Assembly (NCBI RefSeq): GCF_000204055.1
Contig: NW_006768807.1
Coordinates: forward strand, 531,533-595,532
Length of the DNA stretch: 64,000 bases
DNA from: Melampsora larici-populina 98AG31
Lineage: Eukaryota > Basidiomycota > Pucciniomycetes > Pucciniales > Melampsoraceae
Direction of reading: 5' to 3'
Made by a program: the position numbers and the translations under genes
The notes under the pieces: generated by a model
Seen by the model: only the letters and a program-made list of their open reading frames with translations
Database searches by the model: none
Told to the model about the DNA's origin: nothing
Shown here: in pieces, positions 23,538 through 35,980 of the stretch
Numbering within the stretch: position 1 is the stretch's first letter
Layout of the letters: each line of letters opens with the position of its first letter

Positions 23538-25052
23538 ATGCAATGGCACGATGAACGCTACGTGCAGGTCGATCATACAATGGACTCAGTCGTCTATAAA
23601 CAGACGACCGCTATGGACGCGGCGTTCAAATCGGTGCAAGCAAACAGAAGTCACCCAAACCATCCCTACATCGAGAGCTTGGCGGCGTGCCCACCCCAGC
23701 AAAAAATCGACCATGGTGCTTGCTTCGGGAAACCTACGTCCTGCTTGTTGGCCACCGCCTCCAGTGCATCGCATTCCCCGTCGCACATTGAGATCCAACG
23801 GGCATCATCCAAACGTACAAAAGAAGAAAACACGGACGGAACTGTATTCTGCGGCTCTATCCCTGCCAATCCTGCGCCGCCTCTACGCGAGTACCGGTCC
23901 TCACTTTTCTCTGAAGCAAGCCTAAGTAGTTCGAAGTCAGTGATTAGCGTACCCAGCAGTCCTGTCACGTCCGTCCAGTCCATCAATCCCTTTGAATCGA
24001 GGGAGTTTGTAGAGCTATCGCACTGGGATACAGCAGCAACCAGAAATTCCGCTGAGTCCAAGGTCCGCATCGACGTTAGTACATCAGCCCGAAAATTACC
24101 ATACTTTAGGATCTCAAAAATCAAAGGTCTCCTGGCCGAAAAAGCAAAGCAAGGTATAGCAAGCGTGCAAGGATCACCTGATTCCTGCACAGCTTTCACT
24201 CACTCCGAGGAACTCTATACCCGTTCGCAAGGAGGAAAGGCTGATTCAATCACATCGTCCGCGGAGACATTGCAATTCACACGCTCAACCCAATGTACGG
24301 TAGAGCAGAAGAAACTCGTGGCTCGAGAAGCGACCACAAAAACTATAACGATTCCATCTTCATGCCCCCAATCCATTCCCTTGAAAGCGATACCGACCCC
24401 GCCAATCACGCGACCATCATCGGACGGAGAGACATCATCACCCATTGACCCAGCTACTCTGTATCCTCTTCTTTGCTCCACCACTTCTGATCGAAAGGAG
24501 CCCGCGAATGCAACCTTTAGCGGGTATGTCGCTGACTACAAAAATCCCGCGGAGCCGACCGAAACTAGATTAAAGCGCTTCCAGCCACCTGCGGATGAAG
24601 ACACAGATAGTTCAGAGGAAGAGATGGATTCAATCATTTCAGGCTTGCTTCGTATCAGCGCAATAAAAAAGCCAGCAGACTCGAACGCCTCTATCCACTC
24701 GAGTACGACTAGCTCAGATGATGTTAAATACCGCAGTCCATCTCAGATCGAAGATGAGGAGCATCACGTCGAGCCGGTAGAAATGGCACACCAAGATGAA
24801 TTGCAACTCGCCGATGATGACGATTTCAATGACCGGCGGTCTTCTATTGGCTCTTTGGTGGTCATTGATGAGCAAGACGAGCTGGTTGAGCATCATTTAC
24901 CAATTTGGCCAGCGATGTCTTCCACTATCAAATCACCTTTCAGCACCACCGAAACAACCACACTGCCGAAGTGTTCTGGTTCGATGCGCTCCCCCATTCA
25001 GGAGAGGAAGCAGATTGTGAAAGCAGGAAACCGTCCCTTGCGGGTTGTATAA
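23538..25052 (+). CDS. Unrecognised acidic, Ser/Thr-rich protein
   Basis: A single open frame from the first ATG at 23538 gives about 504 residues. The composition is disordered: Ser/Thr/Pro-rich throughout, with acidic stretches EDTDSSEEEMDSII and LADDDDFNDRRSSIGSLV near the C-terminus. No catalytic motif, membrane segment or signal peptide is visible. The segment FRISKIKGLLAEKAKQG could be a short helix. An upstream exon is possible. The length and coding-like composition make a real gene likely. Function not assigned. Confidence 0.6.
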   Translation: MQWHDERYVQVDHTMDSVVYKQTTAMDAAFKSVQANRSHPNHPYIESLAACPPQQKIDHGACFGKPTSCLLATASSASHSPSHIEIQRASSKRTKEENTDGTVFCGSIPANPAPPLREYRSSLFSEASLSSSKSVISVPSSPVTSVQSINPFESREFVELSHWDTAATRNSAESKVRIDVSTSARKLPYFRISKIKGLLAEKAKQGIASVQGSPDSCTAFTHSEELYTRSQGGKADSITSSAETLQFTRSTQCTVEQKKLVAREATTKTITIPSSCPQSIPLKAIPTPPITRPSSDGETSSPIDPATLYPLLCSTTSDRKEPANATFSGYVADYKNPAEPTETRLKRFQPPADEDTDSSEEEMDSIISGLLRISAIKKPADSNASIHSSTTSSDDVKYRSPSQIEDEEHHVEPVEMAHQDELQLADDDDFNDRRSSIGSLVVIDEQDELVEHHLPIWPAMSSTIKSPFSTTETTTLPKCSGSMRSPIQERKQIVKAGNRPLRVV

Positions 25053-26061
25053 AACTGGTAGCCGTATTAGCTCACGTGTAATTGGTCACCTCCATAAATG
25101 AGCTGTGTATAAATACCCTCAGAATATCGTTCAATTCACATGCTCATGATCTCTGTTGTATGAATTATCCAATGGAATTTTTTCTTGTCCTTATTTCGTT
25201 CAAACATTTTTTTCTCCCTTGTTTGCTTTGCTTTCTTTCGATCATTTTAATTCTGATGACCTTTAATAAATTTCTTGATTATTTCCGTACCATCTTTGTC
25301 GGTGCTATCCTCTTTATATTTTCATTGCTCGCATCATCAATCCCTATTCAATGGAAATTTTCTTGTCCTCATTTCGTTCAAACTTTTTTTTCTCCGCTGT
25401 TTGCTTTGTTTCCTCTTGATCATTTTAATTCTGATGGCCTTTCATGAATTTCTTGATTATTTGCGTATCATCCTTGTCGGTGCTGTCTTCTATATTTTCA
25501 TTACTCGTATCATCAATCCCTTTCATTCGAATTGTTTGTGTCATTCAAGACCACTTTGTAATCATTTTGTACGCCGGATTCTTTGTCAAACTATTGTTAC
25601 AACTACATTTGGATTGTTTTATGATTGGAAGGAAATTATACCGGTTGCTTATTGGATGAGATTTTACTGCTCTTGTTACTTATTTTGAAGGATTGATCCC
25701 TTCAGTTTCTGGCAATCTGCAAGCAATCTGAATATAAAATAAGGCACTCATCACATATGGTGCTGGTCAAACTGGTTTTGACCATAATTTCACCTGTGAT
25801 CTCTCTACTCAGAATGCGTTGTTGCAAGGACTTTTTACATCTTTTTAAATTGACACATCGTTGACAAGCTATGTATGTAGAGGCAGTTCAGCAAACACTC
25901 AAACCAAACCTGGTTTGCAGTTAGTTGTATACATGTTCCATTATATTATTTACATTCCATCGCTGAAAGAGTAGGCTTCTCGCTAAAGGTTTTGTGATCC
26001 ACGGCCCATCTCGCCTCGGGCTTGAAGAAGAATGAAGGAGAGAGTACTCGGCTCGCCTCTC
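25053..26061. other. Intergenic region with a diverged tandem duplication
   Basis: Contains the duplication at 25172-25528 and otherwise AT-rich sequence with no gene recognised. It separates the convergent 3' ends of the acidic protein and USE1. Confidence 0.5.
25172..25528. repeat. Tandem duplication, two diverged copies of about 179 bp
   Basis: 25172-25350 and 25351-about 25528 share the order atggaa(a)ttttcttgtcct, tcgttcaaac, tttgcttt, gatcattttaattctgat, tttcttgattatt, gtcggtgct and tcatcaatccc, with scattered substitutions. The open frames across it are a by-product of the duplication. Confidence 0.8.
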
Positions 26062-27136
26062 TCAGGAAAATCGAATAATTATGAACATCATGAACCATGC
26101 TATCATCACCCCCGCAACGGCGAAGATTGTGAACCAGGTCATCTGTCTCCCCTTCACCGTCACCTCTCCCAACCTTCCCCCTTCTCGTCTCATTTGATCA
26201 TGGTTTCGTTCAAGCAAGGTCGCATTATTTTCTATCAGATTTCTATCTTCACCCAATAGCTTGCCAAAGTGATGAGCATTGCGCTTGAGTTGTGCAGCCA
26301 TTTCGGATAGCTCATGTGACAGTTCATCCTCATTCGATCGATGCTGTTGAAGGATGGCTTCCGTCGTCTTGTTCCCACCCGCCGGGGTCCCGAGAAGAGC
26401 TTGACGTGGATTGACTTCCTGTTTGAGTGGCAGCTGAGGGAGTTCAGGGCTTTCACTCATAAGGTTGTCCGATTCCATCTGCTCTAACAGGTCCGAAGGA
26501 GAGTGGTGGGGAAGGCTAGTGGGTAGGCATGTGGGTAGGGAAGGTAGCTCTGGAGGTTTGATTCTTGATCGAAACGGTGGAGTGGAGGGTGGCGTAGGAG
26601 GTGGGCATTCCTGACACGGGGCCACAATGATCTCAGTTGAAGATATCTTTGAGATGCTTGGGAATAGCAATGACAAACCTGTAAAGCAGCTTGTATGCGA
26701 TCTTGAACGACACGGAGCCTGTGTTTCAATGTGCTGGGATCTTGAGCCACGATTTGACTGGCAAATAAAATTTATAGAATTTATCAGTGATCACATTGTG
26801 GATTCCAAGCGCGGGTGATGGGATGAACCTGATAGTTTGAGAAGTGGTCGGGTTTGAGTCCAAGGTGTCAAGGATTGTTTTGGCGTGTCGGACGGTCTGG
26901 GAAGCAGATGACAATAAGTAAGGGCAATCCCAGCCTGGAAAGCATTACAAGAACCGTACCGTTTCAAGACTCTTGAGCTCCCAATACCATCTTTCTGGAT
27001 CCACGTCGTTTGGCTTAGAATCGCGATGAGATTGAAGGGATGGCATGAGAATACGTTGAGAATGTGACTCCAGCCGATGAATGAGTCGTATCAAGTTGAT
27101 TGTTTCTTTTGATGGTCTGGACTGAAAAGAAGTCAT
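26062..27136 (-). CDS. USE1: Use1-like ER SNARE
   Basis: Exons 26960-27136, 26829-26896, 26679-26757 and 26062-26631 join in frame to 297 residues. The N-terminus (ETINLIRLIHRLESH) fits the Use1 helical region. The C-terminal SNARE-like coiled coil runs ELSEMAAQLKRNAHHFGKLL to NNATLLERNHDQMRREGGRL. A single C-terminal anchor, WFTIFAVAGVMIAWFMMFII, ends the protein. Use1 works with Sec20 and Ufe1 on the ER for Golgi-to-ER retrograde fusion. The middle is Pro-rich and variable. I chose the second intron donor (after TCTCAAACTATCAG) because it alone keeps frame into VAQDPSTLKHRL. No break seen. Confidence 0.85.
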
Positions 27137-27354
27137 CGGGTCCAGCGAGACTCACTCGAAGATAAAGAATTGGTTAACTGTTGAAGCTCAATAGACAAAT
27201 CAAAAAAAAATGTGAATTGGTACACTTCCAAGCAGCTCCAAGCCGATCGCCACTCAGTCTCACCCAAAAGGACCTGTTTCAACCAAACGTCGGGTCTACC
27301 CTAACTCGGGGACAAATCGAGTTTCAGTTACCCGATTCAAGACTCGGATCACTC

Positions 27355-27956
27355 ACACCGCGGGAATCAATGAGTGTGAAACTTGATTGAGGAAAGTTGC
27401 GGTGACAGAGTCCGCAACTTTCTCCAATCGCGAATTGGGTTTGCAATACGTTCACAATACGTTCGCTGGATACCCTCGAGACAGCCATGTACAGTCGTTC
27501 CAACTCACCACAACCGTCACATTCACCTACGCCTCAAACCCTCCAGTCNNNNNNNNNNNNNNNNNNNNNNNNNNNNNNNNNNNNNNNNNNNNNNNNNNNN
27601 NNNNNNNNNNNNNNNNNNNNNNNNNNNNNNNNNNNNNNNNNNNNNNNNAGTTTAATCATGATTGCTTAATTGTCATCACCACAAAGCTCAATCACTACTG
27701 ATTCTGTGAAACCATCCAATGCAGATCAGTTTATAAGAATCGCCAGATTGAGAACTGGAGGGTTTGTGGCGTAGGTGAATGTAGGTGAATGTGACGGTTG
27801 TGGTGAGTTGAAACGGCTGTACATGGCTGTCTCGAGGGTATCCAGCGAACGTATTGTGAACGTATTGCAAACCCAATTCGCGATTGGAGAAAGTTGCGGA
27901 CTCTGTCACCGCAACTTTCCTCAATCAAGTTTCACACTCATTGATTCCCGCGGTGT
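27355..27956. repeat. Inverted repeat (193 and 203 bp arms) around a 100-N gap
   Basis: 27355-27547 and 27754-27956 are reverse complements, starting acaccgcgggaatcaatgag at both outer ends. The right arm has an extra 10 bases (taggtgaatg doubled). The gap is 27549-27648, exactly 100 N, so of unknown size. It could be a foldback transposon with long inverted ends, or a misjoined haplotype. Confidence 0.85.
27549..27648. other. Assembly gap, 100 N
   Basis: Exactly 100 N, the usual placeholder for a gap of unknown length, at the centre of an inverted repeat. Confidence 0.99.
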
Positions 27957-28645
27957 CAAGCTTCTCCCTATCAAGTCAAGTTTGTCGTTATGTTTGGATC
28001 CAAACGATATATACAACACCTTTGTACTCAGAAACTTTTCATTCAAATTGCTATTTCAATGTGCTCAGTGTGACGTATTGGCCGAGGCAAAGACAATCTG
28101 GATCAAGAAACTCAACCTTATTTCCCTATATCTAACATGTTCCTGGCAGGTATACAATTTTTCTTGGACGTGATTTGCATCCTTCGTACAACTAGAGCTT
28201 CATAACAAGGGTTTTTCAAGCAGAAAAAATGATTTTGGCTCGTTGTATCCTGATTTGTATTCTTGTTTTTGTTGCAGACTGGATACTTTTTCTCTTAAGC
28301 TCCTGATGTTAAATGATGAGATTATGGCTATGGTATATACCGATGACACCTCACCTGGGATACATTTCCACATGGTCATCCCAAATGGGACTTGTTGTTC
28401 CAGATTGCAGAAAATCAAGATATCTTGACATGAGTGTAAGGCTGATAAAGATGTTGCCTTTAAATTCAATGTAAATCAAAACATGGTCCAAGTATGAAAG
28501 GAGGGACATGGCTAGAGATGTGTGAGCCTTTCTTTCAATTGACCGATGAGAGTTTGAAACAAAAGACAGAGCTGATGCTTCCTTGCTTGCAAGGAAATCC
28601 TACATCCTTTTTCAAGGGGTGTTTCCATTCTATAGATCAACATAG

Positions 28646-30734
28646 TCAAAGTTCTTTCTGTCCCCAGCGTTGTGCACTCTCACGACCTATTGATAAATTA
28701 ACTCCAAACAATATCACTACCATAGCCAAGCCTGCGAAGCCAAGGAGTAAAGGGAAGCCTGTGTATCAAGTTTTGTCAGTGCAGTGTTGATTTAGAGCAA
28801 GTTGTCAAACCTTCAAGGCCTACCTGACCAGTTGGAGCCAGTATGATTTATGATAGCCTGAATGATACTTGGACCAATCAATGAAGAAGCTCTATTTGAG
28901 AACCCATACAGGCTAAAAAACTGATTGAAAGCAAGTATCAGATCATAGGTACACTATTGAGATAATTTAGTGGTGAGATACAAACCATCTTTTCGTGTCC
29001 AGGCGGTGTTAGCTCAGCAATCATTGTTCTACATATGTTTTGTACGCAAGTGAGTTAATTGGCAGCAAGCTATTTATTCTGGCAGGAACAACTCACACGG
29101 AGTATGCATAATATGGTGTTTGAAAAACAGCAACAAAGAAATTATACATCCAGAACTCCCAGCTTATCAAAAGAATTGTAAGTCAGTATGGATTCATCAA
29201 AGAGATATCTAGGCCCGCAGATAAGCACCGATTGTGAAATCCGATCTTGTCCGTGAAGATTCCCAATGTACCCCAAAGAGGGATTATGACCGTTGCAACC
29301 GTAGCCGCGGTAAACTGAAATCACGCCAGAGTGGAATCACTTCAGAGACAGAATTTGGGAGTGATTCTGTCTTGAGATGTGAACACGCACCATCTGCTTT
29401 GTTTTGAGATTGAAATGGCTTTGTATGTACCACCATACCCACACGGAAATCACAGATGTTCCAGCTTGAGCAAGATTTAGGTACTACAGGGCAGATGCAA
29501 GATATGTTACATTCAAAACCTCAGCAAACGCCCCTAGGTGAATAGAGAATGAGGAACTGAGCCGACCGTCAACAGAAGAGGACTGAAATTCACTGCTTCT
29601 CCCTGGACTATATAGATCAAGGTGGTGGTGGTATTCACTCTGCAAGAAAACAAAAGTCATCAAAATTAAGATTGACATGTTTCGGCAAAGATCTTACCCA
29701 TCAGCCAGGAGGAAAGAAGCCACAAGGTAGAGAAAGGTTTGAGGAAGCTGTCGACACCCTTTGAGAGCACGATATAACGTCCATACACCAATTGTAATGT
29801 AAGATTGCCTTTCGGGTAATGGCAAACCCGGGCGCTTCTTCTGGAACACGAACCACCAAATACCGACTAGAATTGAATAAAAAGAAGACTAAAAAGATTC
29901 AGATGAGTGAAGTCTCATCGGCGCATGATGAAAGTTGAGAGACACTGACAACTACAATTGTCCAGTTGGTCGTTAATCTTGCTGTAGCATTAAAAAATAC
30001 GATAATTAAGCTTAACAAGAGTGTGAAGAATGATCCAATGTTGAAGTGTACAGAGCTGATCATCGACAATCGATTTTTTTCAAGACTTAATCGTTGATCA
30101 TGTTCCTCTTGTTTTATAAGGCCCCTGTGAAATTCTTCGCGTGCTTTTCGTGCATCTGGCGTGTTGCGTGAAAGCCTGGGCAGGCATGCGGCAATGAAGA
30201 CAAGCGCAGCGCCATCTAGTGGTAGATCGCACGCAGAATGAGGATGCCGTTAAGTTCTTCATGTAATGTGCAGATATACTTGAAGGGTTGAGAGTAACAC
30301 ACAGGTTGTGAATCCGATGATATACAGAGCCATGGCCGCTCTCCATTGTGAGGGATCAGTGACCCCGATTAGTCCCAGCTGAGTAGCCCACCAAACGCAA
30401 CTCAAAAATAACAGAATCCACTGATCAAAGTCTCCATGATCGGCACATCCCCCAAATACGGTATAGATAAAAGTCATGATCTTGGAAAAGGAGGGTGAAA
30501 TGTGGTAAATCAACTGAGTCCCGAAGGCTCTTCCGCTACCACGACCACTTACCGCAAATGAAATCGCATTGGCGATGAGGACTACACTGTTCACACTCGT
30601 GGCGCGGTGACTTCCACCGAAATGAATCACACATTGTCCCGCAATAGTGCATCTTGAGCTGGGGCCTCCTTTGGGGTCGAAGCTGGCCGCATTCGCCAAG
30701 GATTGGAACAATGTTAAACTATATCTCGTTGGAC
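28646..30734 (-). CDS. ATG22: Atg22-like vacuolar MFS transporter (N-terminus unresolved)
   Basis: Twelve exons join in frame from 30734 down to the stop at 28646: 30553-30734, 30303-30480, 29946-30215, 29698-29866, 29567-29639, 29391-29483, 29229-29314, 29097-29162, 28986-29028, 28824-28920 and 28646-28758 (eleven clear; upstream mini-exons near 30780-30890 probable). Landmarks: GPTRYSLTLFQSLANAASF, SVVLIANAISFA, GGCADHGDFDQWILLF, FIAACLPRLSRNTP, WWFVFQKKRPGLPLPERQ, AQAGTSVISVWVWWYIQ, WEFWMYNFFVAVFQ, IAELTPPGHEKM and NRASSLIGPSII. Many hydrophobic segments fit an MFS protein. Atg22 exports amino acids from the vacuole after autophagy. The first exon and start codon were not found. Confidence 0.8.
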
Positions 30735-32467
30735 CTATCCCGTCTTAAAAAAAAGAGAAGGTGGACACCCGAGACCAAGGCTGATGTAAATCACCCGAAC
30801 ACCCACCGATTTCTTGGACCATGTATGCGGTTGTTGTTCCACGTTGACATTTCCAAAGACATGATAACTCACTCGTAGAATTAGAGTCTGCCAGGTGAAG
30901 GTGCAGGTTAGTGCGCGAAAGTCGCCGGATAAAATTTCAATCACCAAGTCACGGGAGGGAAGAGTGGTACCAGTGCTCACACAGATAATATGAATGCAAT
31001 TCTCGTCTCGTTACCACAGATTCCTCCGCTCCTTGGTGTCCCGCTTTGAGCCCGCTCTCAGAGTCCTCAGGGCGATGTACCACTTGAAAGGAATTCGAAC
31101 GCCGAAGTCAGTGTGACGCAATCAGAGGTAAAAATTGAGATATGGTACATTTGTCCTCTACGAAGGCCAGATTCGAAGCGGGTGTGTCCGAAGACTTGGA
31201 TTGGGTTAGTTTCCATGCTGTGTGTTTGCGTGATTATAGATTTTTGACACTGGACTTTATGTAGACAGCGTACTTCAGGTGGAGTCGATGGAGTCCACAG
31301 AAGTGAGCCTTCAAACCGACCTGGGATAATACAGCAGGCAGCTAAATTGAATAAATAAATCTGAAGATGCCTCTGATGTGCAAAGATGGATTGATAGACG
31401 AGAGATACGCTTGTCGGGAAACTTGACTAGTCTGTGATCGGCCCGGGTATGAAGCAGTGGTCAATATTGGGTCGATTGGGAACCCTGTCAGCATAAGAAA
31501 TCTAGAAACAAGCCGCCGAGAAGAGTACATAAATTGTACCAGAAATTCCTGAATGACTTCGCCACCATCCAAATAGAGCCTACAATAAGTGAGGTAAATG
31601 GGCCCTATAACATACTGAACTATAATCAAGCTCGTCGCTTGCAGGAATGCGATATTTTTGCCGGTTTTCTGAAAGATCAGCTTGTATAAGCACAGCATAC
31701 ATAAAGTCTACATGCATAGTCTCCGTGTCTCCTAAGTTTAACCATACGAGGCTGTGATTTGCCCCTTAGCCTTGATAGAACATTTTACATACTAACTAAA
31801 CTTGTTTGAAGTTCAAAGTGGAAAATTTCATGAAGCAAACATCGCCATCCTGTTGATTTGGCTGTGCAAGGGCCCTTTTCATCATGAACTTGCGATCTTT
31901 TCTCAATTCAGCCTTCTCCATGGCCTAGGTGGGCTTCTACGTGCAGGTCGATGTAGCTACGTCGCAAGTCATGTGAACTGGCATTCCACACAAATTAGAT
32001 CCGACCCACTAGCAACTCTTTGACTCGGACGTGGCATGATGTTCGAAACAAATAACATTCCAATGAAGGAAAAGATATCCACCTGTTTGTGACATGTTAA
32101 TATACAGAGGAGAGCAATTAAATACACAGTCCATGTTCAAGCTGTTCACAAAACTGAGACCTTCAGGCCAAAATAATTGACGACGGTACTAACTGTAAAC
32201 TGACATTGCGTACAAATATCACATTCTTATCCAAAAGAAACAAAAAAATGAACAACACGAAGTTCATGTAGAGTATCGTACAAATTAAACCATACTAAAA
32301 ATAAGTTCTTGTTTCTCGCCAGCTTTCATATCAAATATCTGTTCATGAGCCGCATGTATTGAGCAGCCGGGCCATCCTCATGGTCGAAATCGACTTAAGG
32401 AAAGAAGGTATTATTCCTGGGGATATGTGTAAATTCACCTAGTCGGCTGGAGATATGATTTCCACTT
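30735..32467. other. Atg22 upstream region and unassigned stretch
   Basis: 30735-31010 probably holds the first Atg22 exons. A minus frame at 31342-31698 (118 residues, IIVQYVIGPIYLTYC) has a codon-like look but no recognisable family and contains possible intron borders. The remainder is AT-rich with nothing I can name. Confidence 0.3.
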
Positions 32468-34944
32468 TCACTCATCCACCCGGCCCTTTCTCCTGCTGTC
32501 TTCCTTCTTCTTGGGCCCTAGAAATCCTTTACAGACCTTAGATCCACAATGACAACGTTGGATTGTAGGGGCAGTCGCTGTTGTCATCTCTTCCTGGTCT
32601 TCATTTGCCGCGTCTGATTCTTTGTGAGAGGTGCGGATGTTCGAAGTAGGTGCAATATCACTGAAGTTCTGAGGGCACGGTTTGTATCAACTTACGAATT
32701 CAGCAAAAGAAATGCGGGTTTTTGCTTACTTGCCAGCCATAATTATAAGAAAGCTCTTCATCGATTTCAATATCTCGTAAAGTGAATAAACCGATTTGGT
32801 ATTCCTCTAACCCTGAGAGTTTGAATCTTTCAACTCGCAAATTGGGTTCACACGAGTGGTTGATGAATCTTGAACAATTCCCCTTCTTGCCCGCATCAAT
32901 CACATCCGATCCATCGTCTACAATCGAAGGGAAAAGGGGAAAAGGTTGAGAAAATAGTGAAGATGAGAAGATGAGATACCCGCAAGACTCACAATCCAAA
33001 AAGTAAAAACTGCTCATTCCTCTGTAATCATTCACTACCCTTTTATAACAACTCTCTCTTGAGATGATTTCACCACGATAGTCAATCAAAAATATTCCGG
33101 CTTTCAATCTGATCTCAGTCTTGAGTCCCCATCCCCTTTGGTCTCCTGTATAAAAGACCTTCAACCCTTTTCCTAATTTTTGCGTCGATTCGTCAATTAG
33201 ATCCTTTCGCAGGTTCAACGGTATGTTTGTACAGGATTGGCCAAGGCTACATCTTTTTGGATCGCACAGATAGGATGTCACTCTGAAAGTGTGAGTAAGA
33301 ATCAACATCCCATGTTAGTCGTTCTTGTCAATAGGCAGGTGGATCGAGGAAAACATATGGGTCTTACCGATTCAAACACTTTTCTCCGCATCCTCCGTCG
33401 GTGCATCCACAGATAGCCGGTGGTAGGTCGCTGACCTCTGGCTTCCGGTACGAGTAAACATTTGATTTAATCTTCACATATGGAGGTGGCAGCCGTTGTT
33501 CATCTTCGTCCTCCTCTTCATCGTCCAACATTTGTGTTGATGCATCGGGACGTGAGATACGACGACGGCGATGACGGCGATGAATCTTAAGTTTTGGCGG
33601 TCTTGGCTTATTGGAGGCCCTAGCAGTAGAAGTCGGACGACGAACCGTTCGAACAAGTGAATTAGGTAAACATTCATCCTCAAGTTCAGATTCGGAGTAA
33701 GCGGATGAGGATTGCGGACAATGATCGTCCTCGTCTGAAAGATCAGTCAGCGAAGAGGAAAGTTCAGTGAGATCTGAGGAGTGGTCAGAATAGTGTTTGG
33801 TGGTTGATGACGGGGCGCCTGGACTAGCATTACGTTGAAATGAAACATGGTCGGGGGCAGGTTGCATTAAGCTCAGGTCAGAGGTAAATGTAGCGGAAGG
33901 GGCGTCACGTTTGCGATGATTGTGATGGTATCGTGTTAGCTTGGATTGAGTGCCTTCTTGAATCAATTTCAGGTCACCCGCTATATTATATAAACGTAAG
34001 AATCAGTTTAGGAAAACTTGCAAATATTGACTTGCAAAGACAGACACACCGACTTCAGCCCCATCGGTTTGAATTCCTTTAAGCGCTTCCCATGGTCTGA
34101 ATCTTTTGGTAGGTATGATGGAGAGTGCAATTTGAGGCGGGTGAGATGAAGAGGCAGATGGCTCAACCGCAACAGGGTCTCCGAGTTGAGTATTGATCAG
34201 CTCCTGGTTTTCAGTAGCAGTGTGATGATGATTATCAACTCGTATTGAGGTTCTCGTGGATTGAGCCACACCAAGTTCATCTGATTCAGGGACCGATAAA
34301 AGTGGCGGCGATGAAAGCACTTGATGTGCATTAGAGGGTGGTACTGAGAGCGTTGTAGGTTCCTGTAGAGTCGAGGTAGGAGAAATTGGATTGACTAGTG
34401 AGGTTGAAGGTGAACTAGGTTTATGGCTGGCATTGAGGACTTCACATGATACAGGAGGGGAAGTCTTGAGAGTAGAGGATGATGGTTTGCTCGGTTCGTC
34501 AAGGGCAGATGAAGTGGTTTGAGAGTTTTGATTGATGATTTGATTCGAAGTAACGGATGAACTCTTTCGTGAACGACGAGTGGGAGGATATTGCGGTTCT
34601 TTATTTCCGATACTGACGCTATTATTGCTGATGACGCTCTTACTACGTTCTTTTCTTGTGGTTATGGTTGAATTTGAAGCCGCGTTTGTAGTGCTCGTCT
34701 TGGTCTTGTCCTGTTTCTCTTTCAAGAGTTTTTCGAAACGTTTACTCATCCGACGACCGTCCTTGAAGACAGCAGTCTCAATTGGAACTTGACCTGCTGT
34801 CTTCCAAGGTGGAGAAGCAGGGTCGAATGGACAAGACCGGCGATGAGAGCTATGGTCAGCTGGTGCAGATTTAGTTGATTGTTCTTGTTCCTGATCGTTT
34901 CCTCCATCTTGATCGACGTAGATCCATCTACCAGGCCTCCACAT
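32468..34944 (-). CDS. ASH1: ASH1-like SET-domain histone lysine methyltransferase
   Basis: Exons 34050-34944, 33368-33980, 32993-33282, 32730-32917 and 32468-32668 join to 728 residues. The first 450 are disordered, Ser/Thr-rich, with a basic LKIHRRHRRRRISR patch and acidic DDEEEDEDE. Then come the AWS cysteines (CGCTDGGCGEKCLNR...CDPKRCSLGQSC), SET with GDQRGWGLKT, IDYRGEIISRE, RFINHSCEPNLRVE and ELSYNYGWQ, and a post-SET RCHCGSKVCKGFLG. AWS-SET-postSET order fits the ASH1/SET2 group, which methylates histone H3 Lys36 in the nucleus. No SRI or WW domain is seen, favouring ASH1 over SET2. Key residues are all present. Confidence 0.88.
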
Positions 34945-35980
34945 GTTGATGATGATGGGAATGAGAGTTTGTGATGTTGAGAAGGTGACGATGATAAGAG
35001 AACGTTTGAATAGAAGTGACGTTAACCAAAGAAGTCACTGTGAGCAGGACAGTATATGAGCTGAGTAAGAAATTCAGCTGCATATAAGAGCGAGCTTTAG
35101 CGCCCGTTCGGAACCTTTTGCCCGAAACCCGACGACTGCGAACGAGTTAAAAACCGTTCACCCTTGTTCACCCTCTTAATGAATTATGAGACGCTTCACC
35201 AACTATCCAGTCTTTTGCTTATAGCTCGAGCACCATACATTGCATCCTCCGTTTTGCATATCAAAAGCCAAACCGATGGGAATTTCGAGTTTGCATCTTC
35301 TGGAGTCAGGATATTCTTTTTTGGAATAAACCAAACCATCAAACGTTTGATTATAGCTCATATCCCCCCGTTTAGATCCATTACCGTAAATCCAGGAGTT
35401 GTAGTACTAGTATTACTCAGAACTGCATTATGAATTCAAAGTGGCGTTGAGTGAATAAAATGATCATTAATTGGGAAACAAAACCTGAATGATAGTATTA
35501 TCAAAGGACCATAGAGACCATGTTAAGTCTTGCATCGAGTAAAAGTACAGACTGACTTGAGATCAAATGACCATGGGTCAGGTTGTAACACAAGATGTCT
35601 TCTATCATGATGTTTTATTGTGTAAGGATATGTGTTACACAGACCTGTTTAGTGATCACTGCTTGAACAAAAAGCTCCTATTTATATTTCACTCCAGATA
35701 TATACAACAGAGGTACAGAGAACCAGTGTCTACCAGTGTCCAATGAGATTTGTCACTTGAAGCATATCAAAGATCTGTAATCCTGTATCTTGGAGATTGA
35801 ATTGGACGGCGCAAGCTTCAGGCTCCAGTACCCAGGTGGAGCTTATTTTTGACGCATTTGAGGCCAGTACGGGACCAAAAATCATTCAGCTTTAAATATT
35901 AGGAGGCAAAACAACGCAGGCTGTACATAATGACTATTCACAAAAGCATGGGAACTGGTGTTGCCAATTGAGTACCGCCT
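34945..35980. other. Intergenic region, nothing recognised
   Basis: The first 150 bases are the likely promoter of the methyltransferase. No gene, tRNA or clear repeat found up to the stop of the oxidase gene at 35981. Confidence 0.4.

Larger units (their letters stand above)
27137..28645. other. Region with an inverted repeat around an assembly gap
   Basis: Contains the large inverted repeat at 27355-27956 with a 100-base gap, then about 690 bases downstream of the Atg22-like gene. I see no gene. Confidence 0.45.

Noticed and set aside
23666..24199. Minus frame of 177 residues
   Set aside because: Shadow of the acidic Ser/Thr-rich gene on the plus strand; the composition looks antisense.
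25172..25688. Overlapping plus-strand frames with hydrophobic residues
   Set aside because: They arise from T-rich tandem-duplicated DNA; no start context, splice pattern or family.
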